Source of the DNA: Phytoseiulus persimilis
Lineage: Eukaryota > Arthropoda > Arachnida > Mesostigmata > Phytoseiidae
Assembly (NCBI GenBank): GCA_037576195.1
Contig: CM075103.1
Coordinates: forward strand, 36,841,250-36,905,249
Direction of reading: 5' to 3'
Length of the DNA: 64,000 nt
In this document: positions 1 to 10,839 of the stretch, piece after piece
How the letters are laid out: the number at the start of each line of letters is the position of its first letter
Numbering within the stretch: the stretch's first letter is position 1
The notes under the pieces: generated by a model
Database searches by the model: none
Seen by the model: the letters and a program-made list of their open reading frames with translations, nothing else
What the model was told of the DNA's origin: nothing
Position numbers and translations under genes: made by a program

Positions 1-1160
1 AGCGTGTCACACAGCCGCTCCGCTTGGCTTCTCCTTCTTCAAAATGGACTCACCAGAACACTTCTCCTCTCAAGTTTCATGTTGATACAGTCAATGTAAT
101 CGAGAGTCTCCGACGAAGAGGAGTCCCTGCTCAGTTGGATACTCGCGAACCGAGAGGGAATTTCTAGTTCGACCCGCGGCTCCAGATCAACCATCTCGGA
201 CGCGAACTCCGCTGATTGCCAATTCTGTAGAATAACATGGGCAGCAACGTCATCGGGAATCCACAGGTCATGCCACTTCAGGCTTATCACCAGTGAACTG
301 AGGCTAATTTTCTACAATATTTGGACGTTGCTCTGAATGAAGAGATGGGAATACAAGTTTTTCCCGAATTCGTTTGATCATCGGTGACCATACCTATCCT
401 CATCGCGAATCCATTAGAGCTGATTCGACGGGTATAATAGAAGGCATTGGGCACTTCATCCAACGTTTCTCACAAATCCACTCTGGCATTCGATAGGCTG
501 AAACATGTATTTTCACATCGAAACTCCGCGGCAGTCTACACGGCGTGTGGTGGCAGGTCGCAGCCTGTCAGGTTAGAGGACTAGGGCGAGGACTACCGAT
601 TCGAATAGCCGCTGAGATTCCACCCGTAAATCCTATCTCGTACAACGAAACTATTCCCTCTTGAGAGGGACATTCGCAACGTGAGAAACGTGATGACGAT
701 TCAGGACCTTCCGAGATACGGGGCAGGGCCGTACACCAGGAGTTCAGGATGGTCGAGGACTGCCCACTCACGAATGTTTGCTGTACATGATCTGGGTTGA
801 TTTTGGCTCCTTCATAATCCATGTCCAGGCTTATTGGCGCCTGTTCGAAATGCTCAGCATCGAATACCTCGGAGGCCCAGAAGAAGTAGCTGGTCAGTTG
901 ATGGAGCGCTCCCACATGTGATTTCCTTTTCGCTGGATTGTTGCTGAGCATGGCGCGCAGACGAATTTCCCACCGTCGCCAGCCCCAATCGCATGGCTTC
1001 CGTCATCACTTCAGCTCGGACGTTTGTGGTCTCGTACATCTTAAGCCTCCCATCTAACGGTTTCGCCGATTGAAGTACAGTCAGCGACCTCATCAGTGGG
1101 TTTCCTACTCTCAATGAATGATCGTTCTCGCCTCGAAAGAGGAGTTCCACCATTGAACTG
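1..1160 (-). other. Exon-like fragments of an unidentified gene
   Basis: Three open stretches on the minus strand look exon-like. One runs down from an ATG at 1153 (MVELLFRGEN...). One lies at about 880-600 and contains WASEVFDAEHFEQ and a Ser-rich stretch ending in FSRCEC. One lies at 288-39. A possible GT donor near 975 and an AG acceptor near 890 would join the first two through a short intron. I do not recognise the family, and the gene could continue beyond the left edge. The strand and the existence of a gene are guesses based on openness and splice-like borders only. Confidence 0.25.
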
Positions 1161-4100
1161 AGTGGGGCAAGGAATTTTTCTCGATCACGAATGTTTGGCG
1201 AGTCCAGATAGAGAACGAGTCAGGAGATCTGTCGGCGCCAAAAAATTCGTGATTGTTTGCGATTCGGGGGAGAATATTCACAACAGAGTTCTATTCGCGA
1301 AGCCGGAACAGCGGAATTCAGGTTCGACTCTCGGTCTTGAAATCGCCAAGTGAAAAAATTTACAAGAACTGAACTTCGATATCATCCATGTCCGCATTCG
1401 CCAAGCTTTCGTAATCAGGGAAAATGATTCGCTCTATCCTGAGGTTTTGGTCTTCCAACGACAATCTCTTCATTCGGATCGAGCCGCTTGGCTGATTACA
1501 TCGAACAACTGAGTGGTACTGGATCCGCAATCGATGTCGATCTGTTGCATTCAGATTTCCTCTATTTAAGCAATGGTGACCTGGTGCACGCGCGGAGGGT
1601 CGCCAGCCGCGCTGTTTGTTGTGCGAACACCTCGAAAGGGAACGAAAGTGATGTAAGGAACACGGAGGGAGCTCTCCGGTCATCGAGAACACGCTCCGTG
1701 GATTTCCGAAGGAATATTTCATATTTTGTCGCTTCGCACTCAGATCACGTCAAGCGTGACGTCGACTCTGACAGAGAGGAAATGCAAGTGGAATCACAGA
1801 GGAACCGATGATCACTCTGAATCTGTCTCGATCCGTGTCACTTGCAGGGCTCGATGTCTCTGAATCGTGTACGCCAGGGATGTGATGAATGTGTTTACGA
1901 ATGCATGTGTGTATGTATCCATGTTCGGCCGAATGTATAAATACGTGTGGTCTTCGCGCGAATGCGTTTCTGAATGCATATAGAGACGACGTGCAGACAG
2001 GCGAGGGCGTCTCTCTCTGTTTTCGGTGTTCGTTTTCGTCGACTGAGCGCATTTCCTGGAATGTCATTTCCAGCCGAACAGACCGCGTCTAATTTACCAA
2101 GCGGCCAGATCCATGACCCCGAACCGAAGTCTCACAAACACAGCGGTGGAGAGTGAATTCTCTCTAGGAGCCGGAGTACCCCTGATTTCGCTCGCAGTCG
2201 CAAGCCGAGTATTCTAAAGAACGGAAACGGACTCCCAGCGAAAATCTTTCGCGATGTCTGTCGCGAAACTCCATTGCCATCCCAAAAGTGATCCAGTTCA
2301 CGTTGCGGTCCAATAGACGGCGAAGAGGAAACGACGACTGAAAACGGGAGTCGCAAATTCCGAACGAGAACTCGCATGGAACAAAGGGAATCCATCGAGT
2401 CCGCTATCGTAACAAGGGAAGCGCAGTGGCCGACGCCGGGACGGTCCGAGCTGCCGCCGTTCCTGTCGCTGCGGCGGGCTGGCCAAGAGGACTCGGAAGG
2501 GCCGTTGCTGTTATCCTATCGTTGAGCTATTCGCATTCTGTGGGGTTCTCTTCGTGTGTCCCAGTCGAAGCTCCGAGAGCCGACCGCGACTGATATGACT
2601 CCCAAGTTGACATTGGAGCGAGCGGACCATGTCGTGCTAGCAGGAACGTTGGCAGGGCTCAAAGCTGAAACCCTGAGCTTCGACCCCGGAAGAGAGAGGC
2701 ATCAGGAGCTCCGAGTGTTGTGCATGATGAAGGTTGTACAGAGCCCCTGCCGCTCCTCGTTAGCTCGCTAACGGATGAATCTCATCATTCTTACTCACAC
2801 GACGACTCAGGTCCATCTGAGAGCTTTCGGAAATAAGGAGTCTTTCTGGGGACCGATTGGTCTTCGTCGTAGATTCCGTGCCCGTCGTCACGACGACGTC
2901 AATCGCACTATCCGCACCGGTCGGCAGGAGACATCGATTGCAACATGACGCCTCGAACCCGAAATGAAAGATGGCAGTTCTCCGGAATGCTCAGCCTTCC
3001 TCGCTGGATTCCCACGACATCCTCCCGTCTCTAGGCACCGGAAGATCATTCTCTGATATATGGCGATGCCGATCGGTTCCTGGCCGGAGCAGAAATCATC
3101 GTTCCTCGATCAGAAGCTCCTTCGAACCCTCGCGGGAATGAAGAACACTTCCCTCGAGCTCGGTATTTCATAACAACAAGATGGACATTAATGAGTGTTG
3201 GATATATCGGAGCATCCCGGTGGTCGTATTTCAATGAGCCGTTCCAACTAGGGCTCGCACAAATCCACGCAAAATCTCGAATACGGCTTCGAATCCAAAA
3301 ATATCTGATCCTGAGGTAGCGACGAGCTTACAGAACGATGGGATCGAGGTCGTCTTCAAACTCACCGAAACTATGAAGCTACACTCGTAGCTCTCAGGAA
3401 ACCAGTCATATTCGGTGGATCACCCTCGGCTTGCTCTCAATGATGAGTCACTCAAATGAAAAGCTTGTTCTAAAGAGAGAGAAATAACATCGAAGAAGCG
3501 CTACCCATTCGAACACCGATGTACTCCAGTTCCCGGACTTCAAGCTGAAACAGTCAGATCATCGACCGCGAGTGGGCCACCCTTATCCGAATCCTGACAC
3601 CAGGATGAAAGGAGTTGGAGTTGTCTGCGTCGATACAGATAATACGATGCCGATTCGAACGAGGACGTAGAGCCGAATCGTTTCGAGAGAAACATTGGAC
3701 TGAGTTCACAGACGGCCAAGCAATATAGGGTGAAGCCTCATCTTCACTCGAATCCTCCGCTGCCAATCATGGTCAGGTTTCCTCATACTCATTTGCCCGT
3801 GACACGGACGAGTCTGAGGAGCATTTTGATCCGCGAACGTGGGATCTGGGACGTCGGAAACAGGGAATAGGTCATGCCAACTACTGTGAACTCCCCGCAG
3901 AGCACGACCACATTGAGGATGAACCATGCTGCGAAAACCTGCTTCAACGCCGGCTTTCGTATGGTCGGCATGGATGTCGGTAAAAAACGAGACACAGACG
4001 CGACGCGGTTTGAAGACCGAGGATTTTTCTGCTAGGTTCTTAAGCGTCAGTCGAGTTAGGCAGACGACGATGGCGACTCACTCCGAGTTTCAACACGCCA

Positions 4101-4200
4101 GAACAGCTCAAGAGAGGAGAGAAGCCGCTGCAAAGCGAGACAACCCGAGAACATAGTCTTCAGCGGAGGGCCTTCAGCGAAGATGAATGCAAGAATCAGT
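1161..4200. other. No assignable gene; one duplicated fragment
   Basis: I see no convincing long coding region. The minus strand at 3766-3554 has a short open stretch containing EDSSEDEAS and CIDADNSNSFHPGV; it resembles a second fragment near 15.4 kb (see findings). The minus frame at 3995-3789 holds a hydrophobic run (AAWFILNVVVLCGEFTVVG) that could be a membrane-helix exon of an unknown protein. A minus-strand open tail at 1480-1360 ends in MDDIEVQFL. None can be joined into a gene by eye. Confidence 0.3.
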
Positions 4201-5675
4201 GGCGGATCCAGGAGTGACTCAAGGGGAGGGGCGGTCGTGGCGATAAAGCTTATAACTTTTCCCCTTTCTTTCGGAGGTCATAACTGGGACAATTAGTCTC
4301 CGACTCGAGAGATGAGGGAGCGTACGCTCCGTCATTTTTCTATGTGTAGCTTCCCCATCGGCTCAGAGTAGACAGAGCTATGTCGAGTTGTCGTGGACGC
4401 TCAATGTTTCCTCTGTCATCGAACTTTGAGTGGCTCCCAAACCAAGACGGAATGGAATTTCGAAGTTCTGTTCCCGCGAAAAATCCCACAATGCCGGGGC
4501 TATAATTCTCCCGGAGTTTCAACTCAATGCTTCCCGTCGTGACCATCGGCGACGTACTGACCACAGAGGAATGCACAGTCGATTCCAACGAAATGGGATC
4601 AAAGAATCGACATCGAGAGCAGACTTCAACGCCCATGAACACCGCCAAGTTATCAATCCGGCTCCAATTGACGGTCTTCTGCGGTCAGTATGGGACCGAT
4701 AGTCAGGACTGGAAGTGTCGACCCGAAACTCCTCAAATGACATAGAATACAGGGAGTATCCACTCCAACTTCATTCGTGTCAGTCTTGAGATAAGATAAA
4801 GGAGAGTCTCCAGTTGAAGGGGCCACTCTGTATGTCGCTTGAAAGAAATCCCGGGCCAAGCTCAATACATTGTCTCCATGTACCTCCGTAATCTCACAAG
4901 TGCACACTGCTGGCTCGCGAGCATAATCGTCGTGCGCGATCGCTTGTCCACTTTTATATCAATCGCATGGCCAGGCAAAGTACTTGTGCTTTCTTACGAG
5001 AGTACGCTGTCAGCTCACCGGCTCCGCTCTCCCTGCGGCTGATTCGGCACCACGGCGTCTCAAATTTTGGTTCTTGTCGGTTAGGCGGGTGGCGAATAGC
5101 GAGTTACTGCTAGCCGTAGCAGACGAAAACGGCCCGCTTGCGTCGCGGGAAGCGAGACAAGGGACTCGAACTGGCGAGCGCGCGGAGCGCTGCGAGCAGA
5201 CTGGCAGCAAGCGGCCTGATGGCAGTGCGGGGGGATTGGGTAAGGTTAGGTTAGGTTTCCGGCGAGCGGACCGACAGCAAGCGGCTTCAGGACAGTGCGG
5301 GGGATTGGGTGAGACCCATAATTATTCTCTACGCAAAATCCAGTGCCTGGTGAGTCTCTTTGGAGTCTCTCCTCTCTCATTCTCCTCTCTCAATCACCAA
5401 CTCGGCATTCCGGAGTTTCGTGCGTTGTTGTTTTTCTTCGTGACCCGTCTAACCGAAAAATTCCCAAATTCTTCGTCATTTGCATTCTCAACACGACCTT
5501 CCTGAACTGAGCTTGGTCTTCGCTCAGCTCCCAAATTTTTTGTGAATCTCGGAGGAACACAGCGTGAAGGTGAATTCGGTAGACGTCGGTCTGGTTTCCA
5601 CTAATCCTCAATAGAATACCATTGATACCTGGAGCATCTCTTGTTTGTTTGAAACATCTCAGACGAAATCCCATT
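4201..5675. other. Intergenic region upstream of the BTB-like gene
   Basis: No gene is supported. The stretch holds a diverged inverted pair of about 75 bp (4527-4605 and 4745-4660). It also has a local direct duplication of about 50 bp around 5189-5232 and 5263-5312, sharing GCGAGC and GGGGGATTGGGT blocks. A short GGTTAGGTTAGG run near 5233 matches two units of the arthropod telomere motif but is too short to be meaningful. The promoter of the downstream plus-strand gene presumably lies here, though I cannot point to a TATA box. Confidence 0.4.
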
Positions 5676-7061
5676 ATGTTGAACTCTGTCCCTTACATCA
5701 TCTCCAAGCTCGAATCGGAGTTCAGCGGACCGTTGTCGAGCAACAATTCGGTCCTGACCGGAGACGGGGAGATAGTTCGCATCAATGCCCAGATTTGGTA
5801 CACATCACCTCTCCTAAGGAAACACTCCAAGTGCGGTGTTGGACGAAAGGTTCTCGATTTCCCCAAGAGCGTCTTGACGGCTGTGATCGAAGCTTTTGAA
5901 CATGGAACTTTTCCCACGCGGATTCAAGAATTATGTGAGATCCTCGCCTTGGCGTCTGAGCTGGAGCTAGAGAACCTGACTTCGAAGTGTTTTGATCGTG
6001 TCCGCTCTAACGACGCTTTCGACAAACTCCTCTTCATAACCGAACTTCCCGTCGAGACCGTGATGTCTGTCTTCAAGTGTCTCATACGTACTCCTTTGCG
6101 AACAGTCGATATTTACAGAGACCTCCTCTCGCGAATCGCGCGATGTTGCGCGGATAATCAAGATCTGATGACGAACGCGATGAATCTGCTGAGGGCGAAT
6201 CTTGAGCCGTTCAAGCGCATCAATTTGGAAGGCATACCAACCTCTTTCAAGACTAGAAGTGTGCCGGTGGCTGTTTTCAAGCGTAGGGGTAAGCTCCAAA
6301 CAGCGGTCATCCTCGGAGGGATACCGATGCCTGTGAATCTGTTCGGCGATCGTCTAAATCTACAAGAGTTTCCAAGAATATGTGACTTCTATCTGAAATA
6401 CGGTGTGAGTTTGCTGTACCGTAATAAGGATCTGAATGTGTATTGGAAGAGTCTCCAAAGTGATAGCGAACCCATAAAAGTACTGAGCCAGTGCTCCGTC
6501 TTGATCACACAGGGAGAATTCGTTATCGCCATGCACAGAAATCAAAACTCAACTGCGATCTCATTGTGGGCAGATGGTAGAAGATTCGAGACCATTTACC
6601 AATGCGCTGAGGACATTAGAACAATCGATTTCGACAGTGCCACAGGTATACTCGCGATCCTAAGAGCCTCTGGGGATCTCCTATTGATGAGGTTGATGAA
6701 TGGGAATCTGTTCATTGTGGGGGAAAGAAAGACCACCGACGCAAGGCTCGCATTTCTGTCAAATAAGTTTGTGTTCGTCGTCCGTGACACGGGCGAAGAT
6801 GTTCATATGGAAGCTCATTCCCACCCTGTGATGGGTAATGTCATATCCGAATGGCCGATCCGTGTCGAGCCTGAAGTCGTAGACGCCCGAGGGATTTGGT
6901 CGCCATACAGGGTCGGCCCTTGGCTCGTCCACTACAGTGAGCATTATTTCCTCATAGAAAGCGGGAGACTTGAACTTTTGGTGAATTTCCCATCTCTGAA
7001 TGGGAAAGCCACGGTGATGTCAGAGGGAGAACTCTTCGCCTTGTCGGAAATGCGGATGTGA
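5676..7061 (+). CDS. Single-exon protein with BTB/BACK-like N-terminal half
   Basis: An uninterrupted 461-codon frame runs from the ATG at 5676; the frame is open about 54 bp further upstream but has no other ATG. Residues about 27-115 resemble a divergent BTB/POZ fold. They start with DGEIVRINAQIWYTSPLLRKH, the place of the usual charged strand followed by H-x-x-x-L-x-x-x-S-x-x-F, and end with the helical VLTAVIEAFEHG and LCEILALASELELENLTSKC segments. Residues about 120-200 look BACK-like (helical, Leu-rich). The C-terminal 250 residues contain repeated beta-strand-like segments (LAILRASGDLLLM, FVFVVRDTGED) reminiscent of a degenerate propeller, but no kelch motif is clear. BTB proteins commonly act as Cullin-3 substrate adaptors; that role is family knowledge, not shown here. 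An AATAAA lies 96 bp past the stop. Absence of introns, unlike the other genes here, suggests a retrocopy or intron loss. Confidence 0.7.
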   Translation: MLNSVPYIISKLESEFSGPLSSNNSVLTGDGEIVRINAQIWYTSPLLRKHSKCGVGRKVLDFPKSVLTAVIEAFEHGTFPTRIQELCEILALASELELENLTSKCFDRVRSNDAFDKLLFITELPVETVMSVFKCLIRTPLRTVDIYRDLLSRIARCCADNQDLMTNAMNLLRANLEPFKRINLEGIPTSFKTRSVPVAVFKRRGKLQTAVILGGIPMPVNLFGDRLNLQEFPRICDFYLKYGVSLLYRNKDLNVYWKSLQSDSEPIKVLSQCSVLITQGEFVIAMHRNQNSTAISLWADGRRFETIYQCAEDIRTIDFDSATGILAILRASGDLLLMRLMNGNLFIVGERKTTDARLAFLSNKFVFVVRDTGEDVHMEAHSHPVMGNVISEWPIRVEPEVVDARGIWSPYRVGPWLVHYSEHYFLIESGRLELLVNFPSLNGKATVMSEGELFALSEMRM

Positions 7062-7156
7062 GAAGAACTTTTTGAGGAATGGGTCGAGCGCCCCTGAAGC
7101 TCTGAGACCTCGAAGGTTTTTTATTCCCGAATGTCTAGCTCGCTGGGAGCTCTTCA

Positions 7157-7162
7157 AATAAA
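7157..7162 (+). terminator. Polyadenylation signal of the BTB-like gene
   Basis: AATAAA within CTTCAAATAAAAGTAAAAAAA, 96 bp after the stop codon at 7061. Confidence 0.6.
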
Positions 7163-7820
7163 AGTAAAAAAATGATTCACTGGTGAGTCGTAAGCGCTTC
7201 TCATTTGACTCAAGTCCGGCTGACTCCATCGGTTCGAGTTTCTCGCTTAACATTTCCTCAACATCTCACGATCTTCCCCCTGGCCGTCTTTCATGACATT
7301 CTTTCGGAGGGAGACCGACTTCCGCTCCATCTGACACTTGCTGCGGACTAGTGACGCCTTGAGATGAGTTTGACGACGTAGCGGTGTCCCCCGCGAGAAT
7401 CTTACCTCCTACGGGGCCCATGTGACCACACTTCTTATATGGGCCGATCCATCCCATCCAAACCTCAATCTCCTGGTGCATCTTCGCTGCATTTTATCGT
7501 TCGTTATTTATTCGTTGCCCACTATCGACGGACTGCACATCGTGATGCTACCAGTACTTTGCTGAAGTACTGACCAGACTGCGTTTCGATTTCTTACCTC
7601 TCGTGACCAGACTGCATTCCAAGTTTTTCACTCTCCTCAGTTGCCGTTGTTCTTCTCTGCGTTTGTGCGCTCGTATGGGAGGATCAAGCTGCAACGGAAT
7701 ATTGGAAGAGTGGACTCCACCAGCGCGTGTTCGGCGGTGTCTTGATCACTTCTCCCGCGCACAGCGTACTCGGGGCTCGCTACCTTCCCCTACGCGAGAG
7801 GTGCCGATCGAAGGCCTGTA
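7163..7820. other. Intergenic stretch without a recognised gene
   Basis: No gene is supported. The only structure I see is a small local repeat near 7550-7620 (CCAGTACTTTGCTGAAGTACTG, then two copies of GACCAGACTGC). The right end merges with the 3' side of the decayed LINE on the minus strand. Confidence 0.4.
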
Positions 7821-7829
7821 AGAAGCTGG

Positions 7830-9905
7830 GTTAGGAGGTAGTTCACTTCTACATGCTTTCGGGTTTGCCGGGGGCTGATATTGGGGATCGGCCGGCGGGT
7901 CGTGTCCCCCGCTCGCCTCCTGAGTTCACTAGGCCTGCCATTCCTCAAGGGTTTCCTCCATCCTTTCCCTCTTGGTCTTCTCCAGAGCCGGGTCCTGCCG
8001 CCTGCGGTCCTCCTGCCTCCTGGTCGTTTCCGCCGCTGTCAGGATTCGGGGGACAGAGTTCCCTCGATGTCGCCTAGGCCGCCAGGAGGAGCCATCTTCT
8101 CTCGCCTGCTCCTCGCATGCGAGGCCGGGCTCGGACAGGGCAGTCACCGCAGCCTTTGCCAACGCATACTGAATGTGAGTGGCCGAAGTGAGGCCTTGGT
8201 CCAGTACTATCCGGAGGTACTCGACCTCTCTCCGCGCCTTTGTCTCCACCTAGCCCCGCTTCAGTCCGACGAGGGGTCGACAGCTCTTCCGCGCGAATGA
8301 GGAGCGCCGCCTTCGTCTTCTCAGGGGCCAATGCGAGGTGGTGGGCCTCCATCCAACGAGCGATAACCCCCATCGTCCCGTTCGCTCGGCACACGAGCTC
8401 CTCTTCGGTCTTTGCATGCACCAGAATGGTCGAGTCTTCCACGTGAACCGGCGTTTCCACACCCTCTGGCATCTCTATCCTAAGGTGTCCGTCTGACGCA
8501 ATGATCCGAAGTGTCAGACCCAGGATGGACCCCCGAGGGACTCCCGCCAACATTCTGTCCCCCTCGTCTCCGGCAGTCAAGATGCTCCGACCTTCCAGAT
8601 AGCCGCCGATTATCCTTCTGAGGTACGGCGAGACCTCCTTCCGCTTCAGCGCCTCCATTACTCCCTCCCACGGCATGGAGTTGGGAGAGTCCCTCAGGAG
8701 CTAGTTGGCCAGGTCCGCTAAGGCGCCCGGTTGCTCCTCGATGTATACCTCCACGACGTCCCGGATTAAATCGTCGACCCCCGGCGCCTTTCCGACGCGG
8801 TTATCCTGTCGGTTACCTGCTTCACGTCTTCTCCATCCACTTCTCGGAACCCAAAGTCCTCAATATCCGCTTATCGCCACGCCTGATTCGGCCGTTCGGG
8901 GAAGAGCTCCTCGACTACTTCCCTCACTAGGCGGGATGCCATGTCTGTAGTCCCAACGCCAATCCCCTTCATCACGATTTGGTATGCCTGTCCAGTGTCT
9001 CCTCCTCCTGTAGGTCTCACTGTGCAGCCTGACGCACTCCGTCCTGACATCTCTGATCTCAGACCTCCACCGGTGTTTCGACTCTCGCCGTCTGTGCGTC
9101 CCAGGCAGGTTCCCTCTGGTTGCTTTGATACGCTCCACCTACTGGAGCGCCGTCAGTTGCTCTGGAATCTGGACTGTTTCGGGTCGACCATTCCCATCGC
9201 AGGCCTTGACGGTCTCTCGGTGGAGCTTCCACTTCCAGAGACTCCTTGGTTCTTTTCCTCTGCTTCTTTCTCGCGCACCTGAAGCGATGCTGAGCGAAGT
9301 GGCGGCCCTCGACCGATACCTTCGCCTCCATCGAGTGCAATGTCAAGTCTAATAATGACTTGGTACCGGCCTTTTTGAATTGTCTTCCGTCGTTGGCCAA
9401 CCCGGCCCTCCTGCCCCCCATCTCGAGGAGCGGTTCGCCTCGGGCGTCCGACCGGGTGCTTCCCCACTTTTCCGCCGTGGCGTTGAAGTCACTGGTCAGC
9501 TTGCTCCAGCTCCACTCCCCAATGCTACTCTCCAGCCCCTCTAAGAATTACTCGTACACCTCCAAGGTTGTGTTCGGCGACACGTAGCAGCTGTGGACCA
9601 CCACCGTGTCTGCCTCCACTCACACAAATCCTCTCTCTTTGCCTCTCGTACTCGTACGTCCCCTCCTTCTCTTAGACAGCCATGCGGCTGCAGCCCCTTC
9701 TTCATCAACTCCCCACGCTGGGCCCTTGGATCAACTTCAATTCGGCTCACTCAGCAGGACTAAGTCGTAGCCATCGTACCCGATCGTTAGCTCCAGAAGG
9801 TCGTGGGCCGCGCGACAACGGCTGAGATGGACCTAGAAAACCCTGATCATCTTGCTCCCCAGTCTGCTGCCCCTCAGTTCCATCCACCCCATTGCCTCGT
9901 CAGCT
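7830..9905 (-). mobile_element. R1-like non-LTR retrotransposon, ORF2 remnant (endonuclease and reverse transcriptase)
   Basis: Read on the minus strand from about 9870, fragments follow the order of an R1-clade ORF2. The endonuclease start is visible (IRVF, then HLSRCRAAHDLLELT, then DLVLLSEPN). Its later part follows around 9600-9440 (HSCYVSPNTTLEVYE, then TSDFNATAEKWGSTRSDARGE). An Arg-rich linker lies at about 9420-8860. The reverse transcriptase is at about 8680-8250, with GVPRGSILG, then a decayed catalytic box reading HVEDST where Y-A-D-D is expected, then LAPEKTKAALL. The post-RT part (EVEYLRIVLDQGLTSATH) follows near 8220. Many frameshifts and stops interrupt it, so it is dead. ORF1 of what looks like the same element is at 14.3-13.2 kb, across the gypsy element. 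Confidence 0.75.
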
Positions 9906-9910
9906 GTTGG

Positions 9911-10032
9911 TGTAGCGGGCCAACGCTGGCCGTAGCGCTACCACTATACACTCGCGACAACGAGGTGAATAAATTCATTCAATAGTTGCGCTGTCTAGAC
10001 GAACCGAGTTCTCTATTCCCGGACACGCTTCA
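9911..10032 (+). repeat. Putative short 5' LTR of the gypsy element
   Basis: The stretch begins TGTAGCGGG and ends GCTTCA, immediately before the primer binding site, so it has the usual TG...CA ends. It contains AATAAA near 9969. It sits between the LINE endonuclease start (ending near 9870 on the plus scale) and the gag start codon. No 3' LTR survives for comparison, so the 122-bp length is an inference. Confidence 0.4.
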
Positions 10033-10033
10033 G

Positions 10034-10050
10034 TGGTGACCCGGACGTGA
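10034..10050 (+). promoter_or_regulatory. Primer binding site of the gypsy element
   Basis: TGGTGACCCGGACGTGA directly follows the LTR-like end and lies three bases before the gag ATG. It starts with TGG, the complement of a tRNA CCA end. The sequence resembles the tRNA-Trp type sites reported for the CsRn1/Kabuki group of Ty3/gypsy elements. The tRNA identity is from memory of that group and should be checked against a tRNA set. Confidence 0.5.
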
Positions 10051-10053
10051 TCC

Positions 10054-10836
10054 ATGTCAGATTCAGACCAGTTCGAGGACAGGATGGAAGACTTGCCGCA
10101 GGGGGCTGCTGCCGCACCCGCGCGAGTTGCCGCCGTCAGCTTCAAGCTGCCACCGTTCTGGCATAAGCAGCCCATTATGTGGTTCAAGACCATCGAGGCC
10201 CAGTTCAGCCTTCGGAAAATCACGGACGACCAGACGCGTTTCGAGTACACTCTGACGGCCCTTGATCAGGACACACAGGAGAGAGTCCCGGATTTTTCCG
10301 ACGAGCTCCCCGAGCCAGGATCGAGATACGCATCTTTCAGACTGCGGGTTCTCGACTCCTTTAAGGTCAACCAGCATCAAAGGTTAGCGACACTTGTGAA
10401 CCTGACCATGGGCGATGACACGCCGACAAGGCTGCTGGATAGAATGCTGGGTCTGTACAGGCCCGATGCCAAGGCCACAGTGAACCCGCTTTTCCGTTTT
10501 CATTTCCTGCAAAAGCTCCCAACTCGCCTCCGCGAGCAGATGGCCGCCCTAGACAGTGTCGAGCTGCGAGAGCTGGCGAAATTGGCCGACAGGGTTCACG
10601 CACAGCGTCAAGCCAGTGTTGCCTACGCGGTGCAAGACGCGGGGTGCGACGAAGTGGACGTCGTTCGGCGACCAAGCCCAGGAAAGAAGGACCAAGCGGT
10701 TCGAGTTCCAAGAGCATTGCGAGAGTGCAGGTTTCACGCGAAGTTTGGAGAGTTCGCGAAGAACTGTCTCATGCCCTGCGCGTGGAACGGCAAGGTGGTT
10801 CCAGCTCAGGGAAATGCGCCTGCCGGCCGCCAATAA
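10054..10836 (+). CDS. gag: gag of a Ty3/gypsy retrotransposon (CsRn1-like)
   Basis: A 260-codon frame starts at an ATG next to the primer binding site. Its N-terminal half carries FKLPPFWHKQPIMWFKTIEAQFSLRK and a DQTRFEYTLTALDQ segment typical of gypsy gag proteins of this group. The expected Cys/His box at about residues 223-242 is of the C-x2-H...C-x3-C kind (CRFHAKFGEFAKNC, then PC), not the standard CCHC knuckle; this CHCC arrangement is characteristic of CsRn1-like elements. Gag forms the virus-like particle in which reverse transcription occurs. The frame is open, but the pol region behind it is broken. Confidence 0.75.
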   Translation: MSDSDQFEDRMEDLPQGAAAAPARVAAVSFKLPPFWHKQPIMWFKTIEAQFSLRKITDDQTRFEYTLTALDQDTQERVPDFSDELPEPGSRYASFRLRVLDSFKVNQHQRLATLVNLTMGDDTPTRLLDRMLGLYRPDAKATVNPLFRFHFLQKLPTRLREQMAALDSVELRELAKLADRVHAQRQASVAYAVQDAGCDEVDVVRRPSPGKKDQAVRVPRALRECRFHAKFGEFAKNCLMPCAWNGKVVPAQGNAPAGRQ

Positions 10837-10839
10837 TCG

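Noticed and set aside
1889..2092. A Cys-rich small secreted-type peptide on the plus strand
   Set aside because: No signal peptide or splice context, and the opposite strand is equally open; chance frame.
5233..5250. Telomere repeat (TTAGG)
   Set aside because: Only about two units in GGTTAGGTTAGG; expected by chance or from simple sequence drift.
4984..5505. A 173-codon plus-strand frame before the BTB-like gene
   Set aside because: It contains a local DNA duplication and low-complexity charged sequence without known motifs, and probably represents upstream or untranslated sequence.
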